DNA of 64,000 bases, taken from positions 98,993 to 162,992 of the forward strand of contig NZ_JAVESI010000002.1 of assembly GCF_034006665.1 (NCBI RefSeq), given 5' to 3'. Below the pieces are notes generated by a model. That model was not told the origin of the DNA, made no database searches, and was given only the letters and a program-made list of their open reading frames with translations. This stretch comes from Trichloromonas sp034006665 (lineage in GTDB: Bacteria > Desulfobacterota > Desulfuromonadia > Desulfuromonadales > Trichloromonadaceae). Positions 1 to 8,512 of the stretch are shown one piece after another (position 1 is the first letter of the stretch; each line of letters opens with the position of its first letter). The translations under genes and the position numbers were made by a program.

Positions 1-194
1 CGATGCCGGGCAAGATCTTCAAGCTGCTGGTCGCCGTCGGCGACGAGGTCAAGGCCGGGGAGACCCTCCTTTCCACCGAGGCGATGAAGATGGAGACCAA
101 CGTCAAGGCCAAAGAAGAGGGTGTGGTCAAGGAAATTCTCTTCAAGGAAGGGGATCAGGTACAACAGGGGGATCTGCTGGTGATTCTCGGGTAA
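1..194 (+). CDS. C-terminal biotinyl domain of pyruvate carboxylase / oxaloacetate decarboxylase (partial)
   Basis: Only the last 64 codons are present; the gene begins before the window and the frame is open to base 1. The peptide is a complete biotinyl/lipoyl beta-barrel: an MPGK start of the domain, the biotin-acceptor motif EAMKMET (Lys is biotinylated), and a GD-x-V-x-x-GDLLV hairpin before the stop. This domain carries carboxybiotin between the carboxylase and carboxyltransferase sites. The EAMKMET form fits pyruvate carboxylase, but oxaloacetate decarboxylase alpha and other biotin carriers share it, so the enzyme is not fixed by what is visible. It ends in front of a strong hairpin facing a convergent gene. 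Confidence 0.85.
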   Translation, partial: MPGKIFKLLVAVGDEVKAGETLLSTEAMKMETNVKAKEEGVVKEILFKEGDQVQQGDLLVILG

Positions 195-233
195 GGGAAA
201 AGACGAATCACGCCGTACGCGGCGTCTGGTGCA

Positions 234-280
234 AACAAGAAACGGGTCGGCTCCCTCGGGAATCCGACCCGTTTCTTGTT
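234..280. terminator. Bidirectional rho-independent terminator
   Basis: A perfect 17-bp inverted repeat (arms 234-250 and 264-280, 13-nt loop) lies between the convergent biotin-enzyme and ATPase genes. A-rich 5' and T-rich 3' arm ends provide a short U-tract in both directions. Confidence 0.85.
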
Positions 281-296
281 TATACGCGGAGGAAGG

Positions 297-2555
297 TCAG
301 AGGCAGACCAGATTGACCTGGTTGAAGTCGGTGATGCCTTGAAAGACCTTTTCGATGCCATCCTGGCGCAGGGTCACCATGCCTTCGTCGCGGGCGACCT
401 GCTCGATAAGATCCGCCCCCGAGCGCTGACGGATGGCGAGACGGATAGCGGGGGAGTTGACCAGCAGCTCCTGGATGGCGATACGTCCGCTGTAACCGAA
501 ACCGTCGCACGCCGGACAGCCCTTGGCCCGCTGGAGCAGCAGATTGTCGTCGTAGGTGGGCATGCCGTGGCGCTCGTAATACCCCGGTCCGTAGGATTCC
601 ACCAGCTGCTCGTATTCTTCGCGGCTGGGGTGATAGGGAACCTTGCACTGGTTGCACAGGCGCCGCACCAGACGCTGGGCGATGATGCCGAGCATGGCGT
701 CGGCAAAGTTGATGGGGTCCTCCCCCATTTCGATGAGTCGGACGATGGTCTCCGGGGCGTTGTTGGTGTGCAGGGTCGAGAAGACCAGATGCCCGGTGAG
801 CGAGGCGGCGATGGCGGCCTTGGCGGTGATCACGTCGCGCATCTCGCCGATCATGATCACATCCGGATCGGCGCGGAGAAAGGAGCGGAGCGCCTCCTCG
901 AAGGTGAAGCCGATCTTGGTATTGATCTGCACCTGACGCAGACCGCGTTGGGTAATTTCCACCGGATCTTCGGCGGTCCAGATCTTGCGGTTGCCGGTGT
1001 TGATCTCGGCGATGGCCGAGTGCAGGGTGGTGGTTTTCCCCGAGCCGGTGGGGCCGACGCAGAGGATGATGCCGTAGGGCTTCTTGATCAGGGCGCGGAA
1101 ACGGTCGTGGTTACGTGCCGAGACCCCCAGCTGTTCCAGGGAGAGAATGCGTGAGGCGTTGAGAATCCGCAGCACCGCGTCCTCCTGCCCACCGATGGTC
1201 GGGGTGATCTCGACCCGGTATTCGATGCGTTCCTTCCCCTGTTTGAGCAGGATCTTTCCCGATTGCGGCCGCCGCCGTTCGGCGATGTCGAGGCGGGCGA
1301 TGATCTTGATGCGGCTGATGATGGCGGCTTTGTACTGGGCGGCGATCTTGTGCGCGGTAAAGCATTCGCCATCCTTACGGTAGCGCACGATCAAGGGTAA
1401 CGGCCCCATCTCCGGTTCGAAATGGATGTCGGAAACGCCCTTGCGAAAGGCGTCAAGGAGGATTTTGTTGACCAGGTTGATAACCTTGGAGTCCGTTTCG
1501 GCAACGCGGTCCTGTTCCTTTTCCTCCACCACCTCCACATCCATTCCGTCCAGATTCTGAATCAGTTCCTCGATCTTTTCATCCGATTCGTAGAAGAGCT
1601 GATTGATGCGTTCCTCGATCTTGTGGGCACTGGCCACCACCAGCTCGATGCGCCGGTTGGTGGCAAAGTGCAGATTTTCGCCGATGGTGGGATCGGTCGG
1701 GGTGGAGGTCGCCACCACCAGCCGATGCTCCGTCGCTTCGATGGGCAAAACCTGCATGCGTTCGATAAGTTCGCGGGAGATCAGGCGCATGACTTCGGGG
1801 GCGATCTGGATTTCATCGAGATCAATGACCCGCAGGCCGAACTTTTTGGCCAGGGTGTGCAGCAACTGGTCCTCGCTGATCAAGCCTTGTTCGACCATGA
1901 TCATACCGAGCCGCTTGTGCTTTTCCGAATCCTGCCGGGCGCGGACTTCCTCCACCTGCTTGCGCGTGACCAGACCGGTTTCGATGAGAATGTCGCCGAC
2001 TCGGTAGCGGGGCGGGCGATGGCCCATTTTGGCGGCATTGGCCAGAGCGTTTTCAATCGTCTCGGGGGGAAGGTTGTTCTGTTCGAGCAGCATTTCCCCC
2101 AGCCGCCGTTTGCGCAGCTGGTCCTGAAACTCCAAAGCGGTGTTCAGCGTCTTTTCATCAACTGCACCCTGCAGCACCAGGACCTCGCCCAAAGGTCGGT
2201 CGAGACGTTTGATGTTGAGCCCTCGCCGGGTGAAAAAGATGCGGGTAAACTCCGTTCCGGGTTCATCTGGGTAGGCGAATACCCCCTTGTTGAAGCGTTC
2301 ATCCCGGTTGATCAGAAGACGGAACGATTCGCCGGTGGCGGTGCGCAGATCTTCAAGAATGCTGTTTTGGCGCACATTCTTGCCGGGATCGTCAAAAAGT
2401 TTGATAAAACAGATCGCCTCGAAAGGGTAAAGGACCGGCCGGTCCTCGCCGGGACGAAAGATCTCCACCCCGGCGCCCTCCGGATCGAAAGGTTGGAAGA
2501 GATGCCCCCGGCATTCACTGCCGTTGAGAAATTTGATGATCAGTTCTTTTGACAC
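297..2555 (-). CDS. GspE/PilB-type secretion/pilus assembly ATPase with MshEN-like repeats
   Basis: An AAA-type hexameric traffic ATPase of about 752 aa. GTG at 2555 is chosen as start because GGAG lies six bases upstream; the frame stays open to 2768, but that extension looks non-coding. Order of parts: an N-terminal region of about 120 aa that I do not recognise; three repeats of the MshEN type (RLGEMLLEQ, RVGDILIETG, RLGMIMVEQG, about residues 150-225); a GspE N2-like domain; then the ATPase core with Walker A GPTGSGKT (about 501-508), an Asp box/Walker B (DPDVIMIGEMRD), a His box (STLHTN) and a tetra-Cys zinc site (CNQC...CPAC). In MshE the equivalent N-terminal motif binds c-di-GMP. No other pilus or type II secretion genes are adjacent, so the machine it drives is unknown. 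Confidence 0.9.
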   Translation of the reverse strand: MSKELIIKFLNGSECRGHLFQPFDPEGAGVEIFRPGEDRPVLYPFEAICFIKLFDDPGKNVRQNSILEDLRTATGESFRLLINRDERFNKGVFAYPDEPGTEFTRIFFTRRGLNIKRLDRPLGEVLVLQGAVDEKTLNTALEFQDQLRKRRLGEMLLEQNNLPPETIENALANAAKMGHRPPRYRVGDILIETGLVTRKQVEEVRARQDSEKHKRLGMIMVEQGLISEDQLLHTLAKKFGLRVIDLDEIQIAPEVMRLISRELIERMQVLPIEATEHRLVVATSTPTDPTIGENLHFATNRRIELVVASAHKIEERINQLFYESDEKIEELIQNLDGMDVEVVEEKEQDRVAETDSKVINLVNKILLDAFRKGVSDIHFEPEMGPLPLIVRYRKDGECFTAHKIAAQYKAAIISRIKIIARLDIAERRRPQSGKILLKQGKERIEYRVEITPTIGGQEDAVLRILNASRILSLEQLGVSARNHDRFRALIKKPYGIILCVGPTGSGKTTTLHSAIAEINTGNRKIWTAEDPVEITQRGLRQVQINTKIGFTFEEALRSFLRADPDVIMIGEMRDVITAKAAIAASLTGHLVFSTLHTNNAPETIVRLIEMGEDPINFADAMLGIIAQRLVRRLCNQCKVPYHPSREEYEQLVESYGPGYYERHGMPTYDDNLLLQRAKGCPACDGFGYSGRIAIQELLVNSPAIRLAIRQRSGADLIEQVARDEGMVTLRQDGIEKVFQGITDFNQVNLVCL

Positions 2556-2805
2556 CGTTTCTCCGTCCGTATCAGGATTGATGACACATAAGTATACCCG
2601 ATAAGACAACGAAGCAAGAAATCGGTCAAGAATCTCCCATGCGACCAGGGACAGGGCAGCCGTTGCGAGTGAGCCGCTTGGAAATCTTATGGTGATCAAA
2701 GTGCGGAAGACTTTTTGCCGGTGGGGAAAATACCGAATGGGTTTTGTATGAATTCTTCGCAATATCAATAGGTGTCGATTCCGGGCGGGACGGCCTGTTG
2801 ACGGA

Positions 2806-3747
2806 TCAGAGACCCTGGATGCGGAGGATAAAGAGGGTGAGGGTGTAGGTGAGGGCGGAGAGGAGGGTGGACATCATGACGATGGAACCGGCCAGTTCGG
2901 CGTCTCCTTTGAGCTGGTGGGCCATGATGTAGGTGGCCGTGGCGGCGGGAGTTCCGGCCATGAGGATGCCGATGGCCAGATCCCGATCGCCGACGCCGAG
3001 GGCGATGAGAATGACGGTCGCCAGCAGGGGGAGCCAGATCAGCTTGATGCCGGTGGCGAAGGCGGCCCGCATGAGATCGCCCTTGAGCCGTTCGAGGCTG
3101 AAACCGCCGCCGATGGCGATGAGTGCCAGGGGCAGGGTCATGTCCGTGGCGATATCCAGGGCGCGAGCAAAGACCACGGGCAGGGGCAGGTCGAGAAAAC
3201 TCCAGAGGATGCCGGCGAAGGAAGCGAGAATCAGCGGGTTGAAGAGTATCTGCCGGACCCAGAAATCCGCGCCGCGCTTTTCTTCGTGGCGGTGCGGCCA
3301 GAGCAAGGCGAGAATGGCAAAAAAATTGAGAACCGGGACGAGAAAACCCATGAGGATGCCGGCACGGGTCAGGCCATCCTCGCCATAGGCGTTGAAGACG
3401 ATGGCCAGTCCCATGTAGGCGAGGTTGCCGCGAAAGGCGCCCTGACTGAAGGCACCCCGCGCTTCCGGGGGATAGTGGCGGATGGCGGCGTAGGCGTAGG
3501 AAATGAAAAAGCCCCCGGCGATGGCCGCCGAGGAGCCGATGACCAGAGCGCCGTTGAAGTTGACGAGGAAGTCGGCGGTGCCGATCTTGTAAAAGAGCAG
3601 AAGCGGCAGGCAAACATAAAAGACCAGGCGGTTGGTCTGCAACAGAAAGGCCTGGTCGATCAACGCCAGGCGCTTAAGTCCATAGCCCAAGGCAATGACC
3701 AGAAAGACCGGCAGGACGATGCTTAAGATATCGAAAAAAAGAGCCAT
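2806..3747 (-). CDS. AEC-family (auxin efflux carrier-like) transporter
   Basis: A 313-aa polytopic membrane protein with about ten hydrophobic segments in two sets of five, the arrangement of the AEC/BASS fold. Recognisable family signatures are NRLVFYVCLPLLLF in the first half, GNLAYMGLA around the crossover helix, and LPLALIAIGG and GTPAATATY in the second half. Bacterial AEC proteins are secondary carriers for dicarboxylates or similar organic anions; the substrate cannot be read from sequence. It is monocistronic and reads toward the ATPase gene with a gap of about 250 bp. Confidence 0.85.
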   Translation of the reverse strand: MALFFDILSIVLPVFLVIALGYGLKRLALIDQAFLLQTNRLVFYVCLPLLLFYKIGTADFLVNFNGALVIGSSAAIAGGFFISYAYAAIRHYPPEARGAFSQGAFRGNLAYMGLAIVFNAYGEDGLTRAGILMGFLVPVLNFFAILALLWPHRHEEKRGADFWVRQILFNPLILASFAGILWSFLDLPLPVVFARALDIATDMTLPLALIAIGGGFSLERLKGDLMRAAFATGIKLIWLPLLATVILIALGVGDRDLAIGILMAGTPAATATYIMAHQLKGDAELAGSIVMMSTLLSALTYTLTLFILRIQGL

Positions 3748-3853
3748 GAGGCACCGTTATCCAGGCAATTCAAGGATGTCAGCATACCCTTTTGCTTTTC
3801 GGCCTGTCCATGGGTAATTTTTGCGAGATTTGCGACGGAAAGAGAGGTTCGGG

Positions 3854-3882
3854 GTGTCAATTATCCGTAAATCTGTTACAAT
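3854..3882 (+). promoter_or_regulatory. Putative sigma-70 promoter with extended -10
   Basis: A -35-like GTGTCA (3854-3859), a 17-nt spacer, and TACAAT (3877-3882) preceded by TG one base upstream (TGtTACAAT). It would start transcription near 3889, just before the two-hairpin element. No ORF with a ribosome-binding site follows before the terminator. Confidence 0.5.
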
Positions 3883-3888
3883 CATTGC

Positions 3889-3960
3889 CAGCGAAAGTGA
3901 GATAACTCACTTTTGCCTCCTGTGATTCACCCTCCCGCAAAAGGCGGGAGGGTTTTTTTT
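3889..3960 (+). ncRNA. Candidate small RNA (two hairpins, about 72 nt)
   Basis: The segment holds an 11-bp hairpin (arms 3891-3901 and 3906-3916, loop ATAA, one G-U pair). A short single-stranded stretch containing TGCCTCCTGTG follows, then a 9-bp GC hairpin (3930-3938 with 3944-3952) with a run of eight or more T. A good promoter sits directly upstream. The segment lies between two divergent genes, so the terminator has no upstream gene on this strand to serve. No known RNA family is recognised. The CCUCCU stretch could pair with Shine-Dalgarno sequences; that is inference. Confidence 0.5.
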
Positions 3961-4175
3961 CATCCGGCGAAAGGGCTTGAACTCCCTTGGGGGCTGGGGT
4001 AAAAACGAGCCATGCGCCGTATTTAGCTTCTTCGTCTGGAAATTCTGGTTCTGTTCTCGGCGGGGCGACCCCGCTTTTCACTAGTGGCTCGGCCTTTTCG
4101 CGCATTTTCCGATATCCCCTGCTTCATCGTATGGAAAAGTACGATATCCGCAAACCCTGACCCTGGAGGCGCTCT

Positions 4176-5492
4176 ATGGTTTTTAGATGCATCGGATACG
4201 CAGTCCTGGTCATTCTGTCGATAATGCCCTGGGGCGATTCCGCCGTCGCCGCCGAGCGGCGCACTCCGGTAGTGACGGCGGTAGAAAAGGCCGGCCCGGC
4301 GGTCGTGAATATTCGCACCGAGAAGGTGGTGCGGCGAAGCGGCTCTCCTTTCTTCGGTTTTTCCGATCCTTTTTTCGACCAGTTTTTCCGCGATCTGGCG
4401 CCACCGCGCGCCTACAAGACCCAGTCGCTTGGCACTGGAGTCATCATCGACGCCCAGGGGCTGGTTCTGACCAACGCCCATGTCATTGAGAAGGCCTCGA
4501 AAATTTTCGTGGCCTTGACCACCGGCGGACGAGAACTGGAGGCGGAACTGGTGGGCAAGGATCATCAGCTCGATCTGGCGGTCCTGCGTATTCTCGGGGC
4601 CGGCCCCTTTCCCGAACTGAAACCGGCCCGCTCCGACGATCTGCTGGTCGGCGAGACGGTCATCGCCATCGGCAATCCCCTCGGGCTTGGCCATTCCATC
4701 ACCACCGGCGTGGTCAGTTCGACACGCCGCCGCATGTCCACCGAAAACAATGAATTCGGGCTTTTTATCCAGACCGACGCCCTGATCAACCCCGGCAACT
4801 CGGGGGGGCCGTTGATTAATATCAAAGGCGAGCTGATCGGCATCAACACGGCGATTATTCAGCAGGCCCAGGGCATTGGTTTCTCCATCCCCATTGATAC
4901 GGCCAAGCGGGTGCTCGACGATCTGATCGAGTTCGGCCGGGTGCGTCCGACCTTTACCGGCATTCTTCCCGGAGAGGTGGGAGAGGCCTTCAGCGGTGGT
5001 CACGGCACCGGCGGGGTGCTGGTCCACGGCGTCGAACCCGGTTCGCCAGCGGAAAAGGCCGGCCTGCGGATTGCCGACGTGGTCCTGACCGTTGACGGCG
5101 ATCGCGTCGGCGCGACGGATGAATACCGTTCCCTGCTGCGCACCTACACTCCCGGTGACTCCGTCCGTCTGGGTGTTCTTCGTAGCGTCGAGCCCCTGGA
5201 ACTGACTCTCGCCCTCGTCGCAATTCCCGAAGGTTATGCCGTCGATTACGCCGAGCGTGTCTTCGGCCTGCGCCTGGCTGACAGCCGCCAGGGGCTGCGG
5301 GTGCAGTCGGTGCTTGCCGGGAGCAAGGCGGAGCAGCTCGGCATCCGTTCCGGCGATTTTGTGGTCGAGGTCGCCGGGGCAAGGCTCTCCTCCGTGGATG
5401 AATTCAGCCGCCTGATGGAACATTTGTATGGCCGCCAACCCCTGCGCTTTCTGGTGGTACGGGGCGGGCGCGGCTATTATGTCGATTTGTAG
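4176..5492 (+). CDS. HtrA/DegQ-type periplasmic serine protease
   Basis: 438 aa; start supported by GGAGG 9 bp upstream. An N-terminal signal peptide (cleavage after about residue 26, AVAA) is followed by a trypsin-like domain with the triad His102 (TNAHV), Asp133 (LDLAV) and Ser209 (NPGNSGGP). Two PDZ domains follow (about 260-345 and 355-438), the second short and close to the C-terminus. HtrA proteases degrade or refold damaged envelope proteins; PDZ domains sense C-termini. It is about 100 aa shorter at the N-terminus/linker than classical DegP and so resembles DegQ/DegS more. It stands alone, about 90 bp before a thioesterase gene. No CpxR-like repeat as clear as those in the 19-28 kb block was seen in front of it. 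Confidence 0.93.
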   Translation: MVFRCIGYAVLVILSIMPWGDSAVAAERRTPVVTAVEKAGPAVVNIRTEKVVRRSGSPFFGFSDPFFDQFFRDLAPPRAYKTQSLGTGVIIDAQGLVLTNAHVIEKASKIFVALTTGGRELEAELVGKDHQLDLAVLRILGAGPFPELKPARSDDLLVGETVIAIGNPLGLGHSITTGVVSSTRRRMSTENNEFGLFIQTDALINPGNSGGPLINIKGELIGINTAIIQQAQGIGFSIPIDTAKRVLDDLIEFGRVRPTFTGILPGEVGEAFSGGHGTGGVLVHGVEPGSPAEKAGLRIADVVLTVDGDRVGATDEYRSLLRTYTPGDSVRLGVLRSVEPLELTLALVAIPEGYAVDYAERVFGLRLADSRQGLRVQSVLAGSKAEQLGIRSGDFVVEVAGARLSSVDEFSRLMEHLYGRQPLRFLVVRGGRGYYVDL

Positions 5493-5520
5493 AAATGCAG
5501 GTGGAAAGACTGAAGACCGA

Positions 5521-5537
5521 AGACTGAAGGCTGAAGG
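5521..5537 (+). repeat. 17-bp repeat, copy 1
   Basis: AGACTGAAGGCTGAAGG is identical to 13799-13815. Here it extends a local array of GAAGACYGAAG units (5505-5537). Both copies are intergenic; they look like a dispersed simple-sequence element. Confidence 0.6.
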
Positions 5538-5584
5538 GATGATATCCCCCGAGACTTCGCCCAATTAATTTGAGAGGATATTTC

Positions 5585-6046
5585 ATGTCGCGTTTACTGG
5601 TGGATGGGGAGGCGTTGCGGCGGCCGCTGGAGCAGCAGTTTGTCCTGGACGGCTGGATCGATACCGCGCCCTTTGAGGATCTGGTGGGGTTGCGCATTGT
5701 CGAGGCGGAAGAGGGCCGAGCGCTGCTGACCCTCGATTTTCAGGTGAAACTGGCCATGGGGGGCGGCTTCATGCACGGCGGGGCGCTGACCACCCTGGCC
5801 GATACGGCGGTGGCCATGGCCATCAAATCCCTGTTGCCGCCGGGGACGATTTTCGCTACCACCGAGTTGACCACGCGCTTTCTGGCACCGGTCAGGGCGG
5901 GAAGGGTGACGGCCCGGGCCGAGGTGCGCGGCCCGGAAGGGCGTACTTTTTACGGCGAGGCCGGGCTTTTCGACGAGCAGGGGACGGAGGTCGTGCATTT
6001 CACTTCGGTCTTCCGCGTCGCTCGCAATCAGGGTTTCGATACGTGA
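5585..6046 (+). CDS. PaaI-type hotdog-fold thioesterase
   Basis: 153 aa; ATG 5585 follows GAGAGGA with good spacing, whereas the in-frame TTG at 5570 lacks a site. The hotdog signature is present: GGGFMHGGALTTLADTA (long central helix, about residues 59-75), then TTELTTRFLAPVRAGRVTA strands. Such enzymes hydrolyse acyl-CoA, often phenylacetyl- or hydroxybenzoyl-CoA-like esters; the substrate is unknown. The stop overlaps the GTG start of the next gene by 4 bp, so the two are translationally coupled. Confidence 0.85.
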   Translation: MSRLLVDGEALRRPLEQQFVLDGWIDTAPFEDLVGLRIVEAEEGRALLTLDFQVKLAMGGGFMHGGALTTLADTAVAMAIKSLLPPGTIFATTELTTRFLAPVRAGRVTARAEVRGPEGRTFYGEAGLFDEQGTEVVHFTSVFRVARNQGFDT

Positions 6047-6456
6047 ACCGCCGGACCTTTGAGCATCTGGTGACGCGGATGATCGCCAAGATTCCCCGGG
6101 AATTTCTTGCCGAGGTGCGCAACCTCTCTTTTCAGGTGGAAACTTGGGCCGACGCCGAAACCTTGGCGGAAGTCGGTTTCGACGACCCTCGCGACCTGCT
6201 CGGCTACTATCGCGGGGTGCCGCTGGATGAGCGAACCCATGACTACATCGGCCTGCCTGACGTCATCACCCTCTATCAGGGGGCGGTGGAAAATTACCGG
6301 GATGAGACCGGCGAACCTCTCGGCAAGATCGTGCGCGAGACGATTATCCACGAACTGGCCCATTACTTTGGCTTCAGCGAGGAACAGATGGACGTCATCG
6401 AAGCACTTTGGGTCGAGGCGACGGAGGGGAGGGGGACGTCGGCGGTTTCAGACTAA
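6043..6456 (+). CDS. Zinicin-like metallopeptidase (PF06262-type)
   Basis: 137 aa, GTG start inside the overlapping stop of the thioesterase. It carries the zinc motif HELAHYFG (His103, Glu104, His107) followed by the conserved GFSEEQMD of the small minimal-zincin family, and the family's hallmark TLYQG strand. Length matches the family (110-140 aa). Members are soluble and of unknown substrate. The coupling to a thioesterase has no obvious functional logic. Confidence 0.85.
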   Translation: MNRRTFEHLVTRMIAKIPREFLAEVRNLSFQVETWADAETLAEVGFDDPRDLLGYYRGVPLDERTHDYIGLPDVITLYQGAVENYRDETGEPLGKIVRETIIHELAHYFGFSEEQMDVIEALWVEATEGRGTSAVSD

Positions 6457-6522
6457 TCTTGACTTTTTTTGTATTCAATAGTACACATTTCAGCATCGAA
6501 TTTTTATATGAAAGGATTTTCC

Positions 6523-7056
6523 ATGCGTCTGTCCTTCTTGCCCCTCTTCGCCATCCTTTTGCTCGGCACGGCCGTCCCGTCTTTCGGCGGGGTTGCCCGC
6601 CCCGAAATCCCCCCCTCGGCCGGGGTCAAGGTCGGCGCCCTGGCACCTGACATCCAGCTTTTCGATCTGAACGGCAAGGTCGTCAACCTTGAGCAGTACC
6701 GGGGGAAGGTGGTCATGCTCAACTTCTGGGCCACCTGGTGTCCGCCCTGTCGTCAGGAGATGCCCGCCATGCAGCGGCTTCACGAAAAGATGCAGGGGCT
6801 TGATTTTGTCATGATTGCGCTCAACGTCGAGCCTGAGGGCCCCCATACGGTTCCTTCCTTTCTCCAGGGCAAGACGTTCACCTTTCCCATTCTCCTCGAT
6901 TCCGGAGCCAAGGCGCAGAACCGTTACGGGGTCTTCCGTTTTCCCGAAACCTTTATCATCGGCAAGGACGGCGTCATTCTCAACCACATTCTTGGTGCCC
7001 AGGAATGGGATAATGATGCAACCGTTGACTACCTCACCTTTCTTGCGAAGGGATAA
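6523..7056 (+). CDS. TlpA/ResA-type thioredoxin-fold protein
   Basis: 177 aa from ATG 6523 (AAAGGA 7 bp upstream); the longer in-frame start at 6469 is less likely. An N-terminal hydrophobic signal segment (residues 4-20) is followed by an AhpC/TSA-Redoxin fold with the active site WCPPC (72-76) and the cis-Pro region FPETFIIG. Periplasmic reductant for apocytochromes or other oxidised thiols. It lies 6 bp before a CcdA-type protein, which would supply its electrons from cytoplasmic thioredoxin. This pairing suits an organism with many c-type cytochromes. Confidence 0.9.
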   Translation: MRLSFLPLFAILLLGTAVPSFGGVARPEIPPSAGVKVGALAPDIQLFDLNGKVVNLEQYRGKVVMLNFWATWCPPCRQEMPAMQRLHEKMQGLDFVMIALNVEPEGPHTVPSFLQGKTFTFPILLDSGAKAQNRYGVFRFPETFIIGKDGVILNHILGAQEWDNDATVDYLTFLAKG

Positions 7057-7062
7057 GCGCCC

Positions 7063-7812
7063 ATGGGCAACGCCGCCGACCTGACTTATTGGATTGCCTT
7101 TTCCGCCGGGATCCTGAGTTTCTTTTCCCCCTGCGTGCTGCCGCTGATTCCCTCCTATCTGACCTACATCACCGGCCTTTCCTTCGGCCAGTTGCAAGAT
7201 ACCCGGCCCTCGGCCAAGGTGCGGCTGACGGTGGTGCTGCACAGCCTGACCTTCATCGCCGGTTTTTCGGTGGTCTTTATCAGTCTTGGCGCCTTGGCGG
7301 GAGTGGCTTCCGCGACCTTCCAGGTCCATTTGCGCGAAGGGCTGGTGTGGGTGCAACGCATCGGCGGCGTACTCGTGTTTTTTTTCGGTGTGCATATGTC
7401 TGGACTCTTCCACTTCGGAGTGCTTCTCGGTGAAAGGCGCGTTCAGTTGCGGGAGAAGCCGAGTGGTTTTCTCGGCACCTTCCTTGTCGGCCTGGCCTTC
7501 GCCGCCGGCTGGACCCCTTGCATCGGCCCGATTCTCGGCGGCATTCTCGCCTTGGTGGCCGGTACTTCGGCCGATTACGCCAAGGGCATTCTCATGTTGG
7601 CGGTCTATTCGGCGGGTCTCGGCATCCCCTTTCTCATCTCCGGGGTTCTCTTCCATAGTTTCCTTTCCTTTTTCAATCGCTTCCGTAAACATATCCGGAT
7701 CATGGAGATCATCACCGGCGGCTTGCTGATGATTGTCGGCCTGATGCTCTTCTTCAATCTGTTCGGCAAACTCACGGGCTATCTGTACCGTTTCCTTCCC
7801 ATGACCGGTTGA
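7063..7812 (+). CDS. ccdA: CcdA/DsbD-family thiol-disulfide transporter
   Basis: 249 aa, six hydrophobic segments. Two membrane-embedded redox cysteines are in the canonical context: FFSPCVLPLIPSYL (Cys24) and GWTPCIGPILGG (Cys153), both followed by Pro-rich kinks. The protein moves reducing equivalents from cytoplasmic thioredoxin to periplasmic thioredoxin-like partners. It follows the TlpA-like gene by 6 bp and is almost certainly co-transcribed. Confidence 0.92.
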   Translation: MGNAADLTYWIAFSAGILSFFSPCVLPLIPSYLTYITGLSFGQLQDTRPSAKVRLTVVLHSLTFIAGFSVVFISLGALAGVASATFQVHLREGLVWVQRIGGVLVFFFGVHMSGLFHFGVLLGERRVQLREKPSGFLGTFLVGLAFAAGWTPCIGPILGGILALVAGTSADYAKGILMLAVYSAGLGIPFLISGVLFHSFLSFFNRFRKHIRIMEIITGGLLMIVGLMLFFNLFGKLTGYLYRFLPMTG

Positions 7813-7816
7813 TCGG

Positions 7817-7905
7817 CTGATGAAGGACGCCGATTAGCGGCGTTGTCCTTATCCTCGTCGTAGTGACGGCTCTGGTCGGCATGCCTCATTTCGCAGATTC
7901 TCAAA
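7817..7905. repeat. Dispersed imperfect-palindrome element, copy 1 (diverged)
   Basis: The stretch starting CTGATGAAGGACGCC with the core ATCCTCGTCG matches the element at 15127-15247 in order and spacing but is degenerate and lacks the far end. It lies between ccdA and fur. Confidence 0.5.
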
Positions 7906-7911
7906 ATCTCC

Positions 7912-7940
7912 TTGACCCGTCGCACTCCTTGTTGTAAATT
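7912..7940 (+). promoter_or_regulatory. Promoter of fur
   Basis: TTGACC (7912-7917), 17-nt spacer, TAAATT (7935-7940). The -10 runs into the palindrome at 7938-7956, so a repressor bound there would occlude polymerase. Confidence 0.6.
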
Positions 7941-7956
7941 GAAATCCAATTTCAAT
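7938..7956. promoter_or_regulatory. Putative Fur box (autoregulatory operator)
   Basis: ATTGAAAT-cca-ATTTCAAT, a perfect 8-bp inverted repeat with a 3-bp spacer. It resembles Fur-family operators (AT-rich 19-bp palindromes with TGAAA half-sites) and overlaps the -10 of the fur promoter. This suggests negative autoregulation. Confidence 0.6.
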
Positions 7957-7968
7957 AAGAGGTGGCCG

Positions 7969-8406
7969 ATGCAAGAAAAGAAACGGATTTTTAGGGATTG
8001 TTTGTCCGAGCGGGGCCTCAAGTGGACGAGCCAGCGCGAGGTCATTCTCGACGCCTTTCTCCGTTGCGATTCCCATCCGTCGACGGAGGATCTTTACCTC
8101 AAACTGCGCAAGAAACATCCCAACATAGGTTACGCGACCGTCTATCGTACCCTCAAGCTCTTCTCCGAATGCGGCATTGCCGCCTCCCGGGATTTCGGTG
8201 ACGGCCAGACCCGCTACGAGTCGACCTCCGAGGCCGAACACCACGATCATCTCATCTGTAAGGATTGCGGCGCCATCGTCGAATTCGAGGATCCGCGTAT
8301 CGAGGCTTTGCAGGAAGAGATCGCCCGTCAGCACGGCTACGTTCTCCTTACTCATCGTCATGAAATCTTTGGACGTTGTCCCGCCTGTCAGAAAAAGCTA
8401 GGGTGA
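7969..8406 (+). CDS. fur: Fur-family metal-dependent repressor
   Basis: 145 aa from ATG 7969 (AGAGGTGG upstream). N-terminal winged helix with the recognition helix in NIGYATVYRTLKLF (52-65); the dimerisation/metal domain has HHDHLICKDCG (91-101) and a second Cys pair CPAC (137-140), i.e. a complete structural Zn site. The motif order is that of Fur rather than Zur or PerR, but paralogues are not always separable by eye. An operator-like palindrome upstream and feoB about 110 bp downstream support an iron role. Confidence 0.88.
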   Translation: MQEKKRIFRDCLSERGLKWTSQREVILDAFLRCDSHPSTEDLYLKLRKKHPNIGYATVYRTLKLFSECGIAASRDFGDGQTRYESTSEAEHHDHLICKDCGAIVEFEDPRIEALQEEIARQHGYVLLTHRHEIFGRCPACQKKLG

Positions 8407-8512
8407 TTTTCCCGGCCCGCGGCATAAAAATGACGGCCCATCCCCAAATGGTGCGGAAGCCATTCGCCGACGGGCAGCGCTTCCATGACCCTTGGCCCTG
8501 GAAGTAAATTGC

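Noticed and set aside
4023..5564. 513-codon minus-strand ORF opposite the HtrA gene
   Set aside because: Antisense shadow of a GC-rich gene; its peptide has no hydrophobic or catalytic pattern and the plus-strand gene has signal peptide, triad and PDZ domains.
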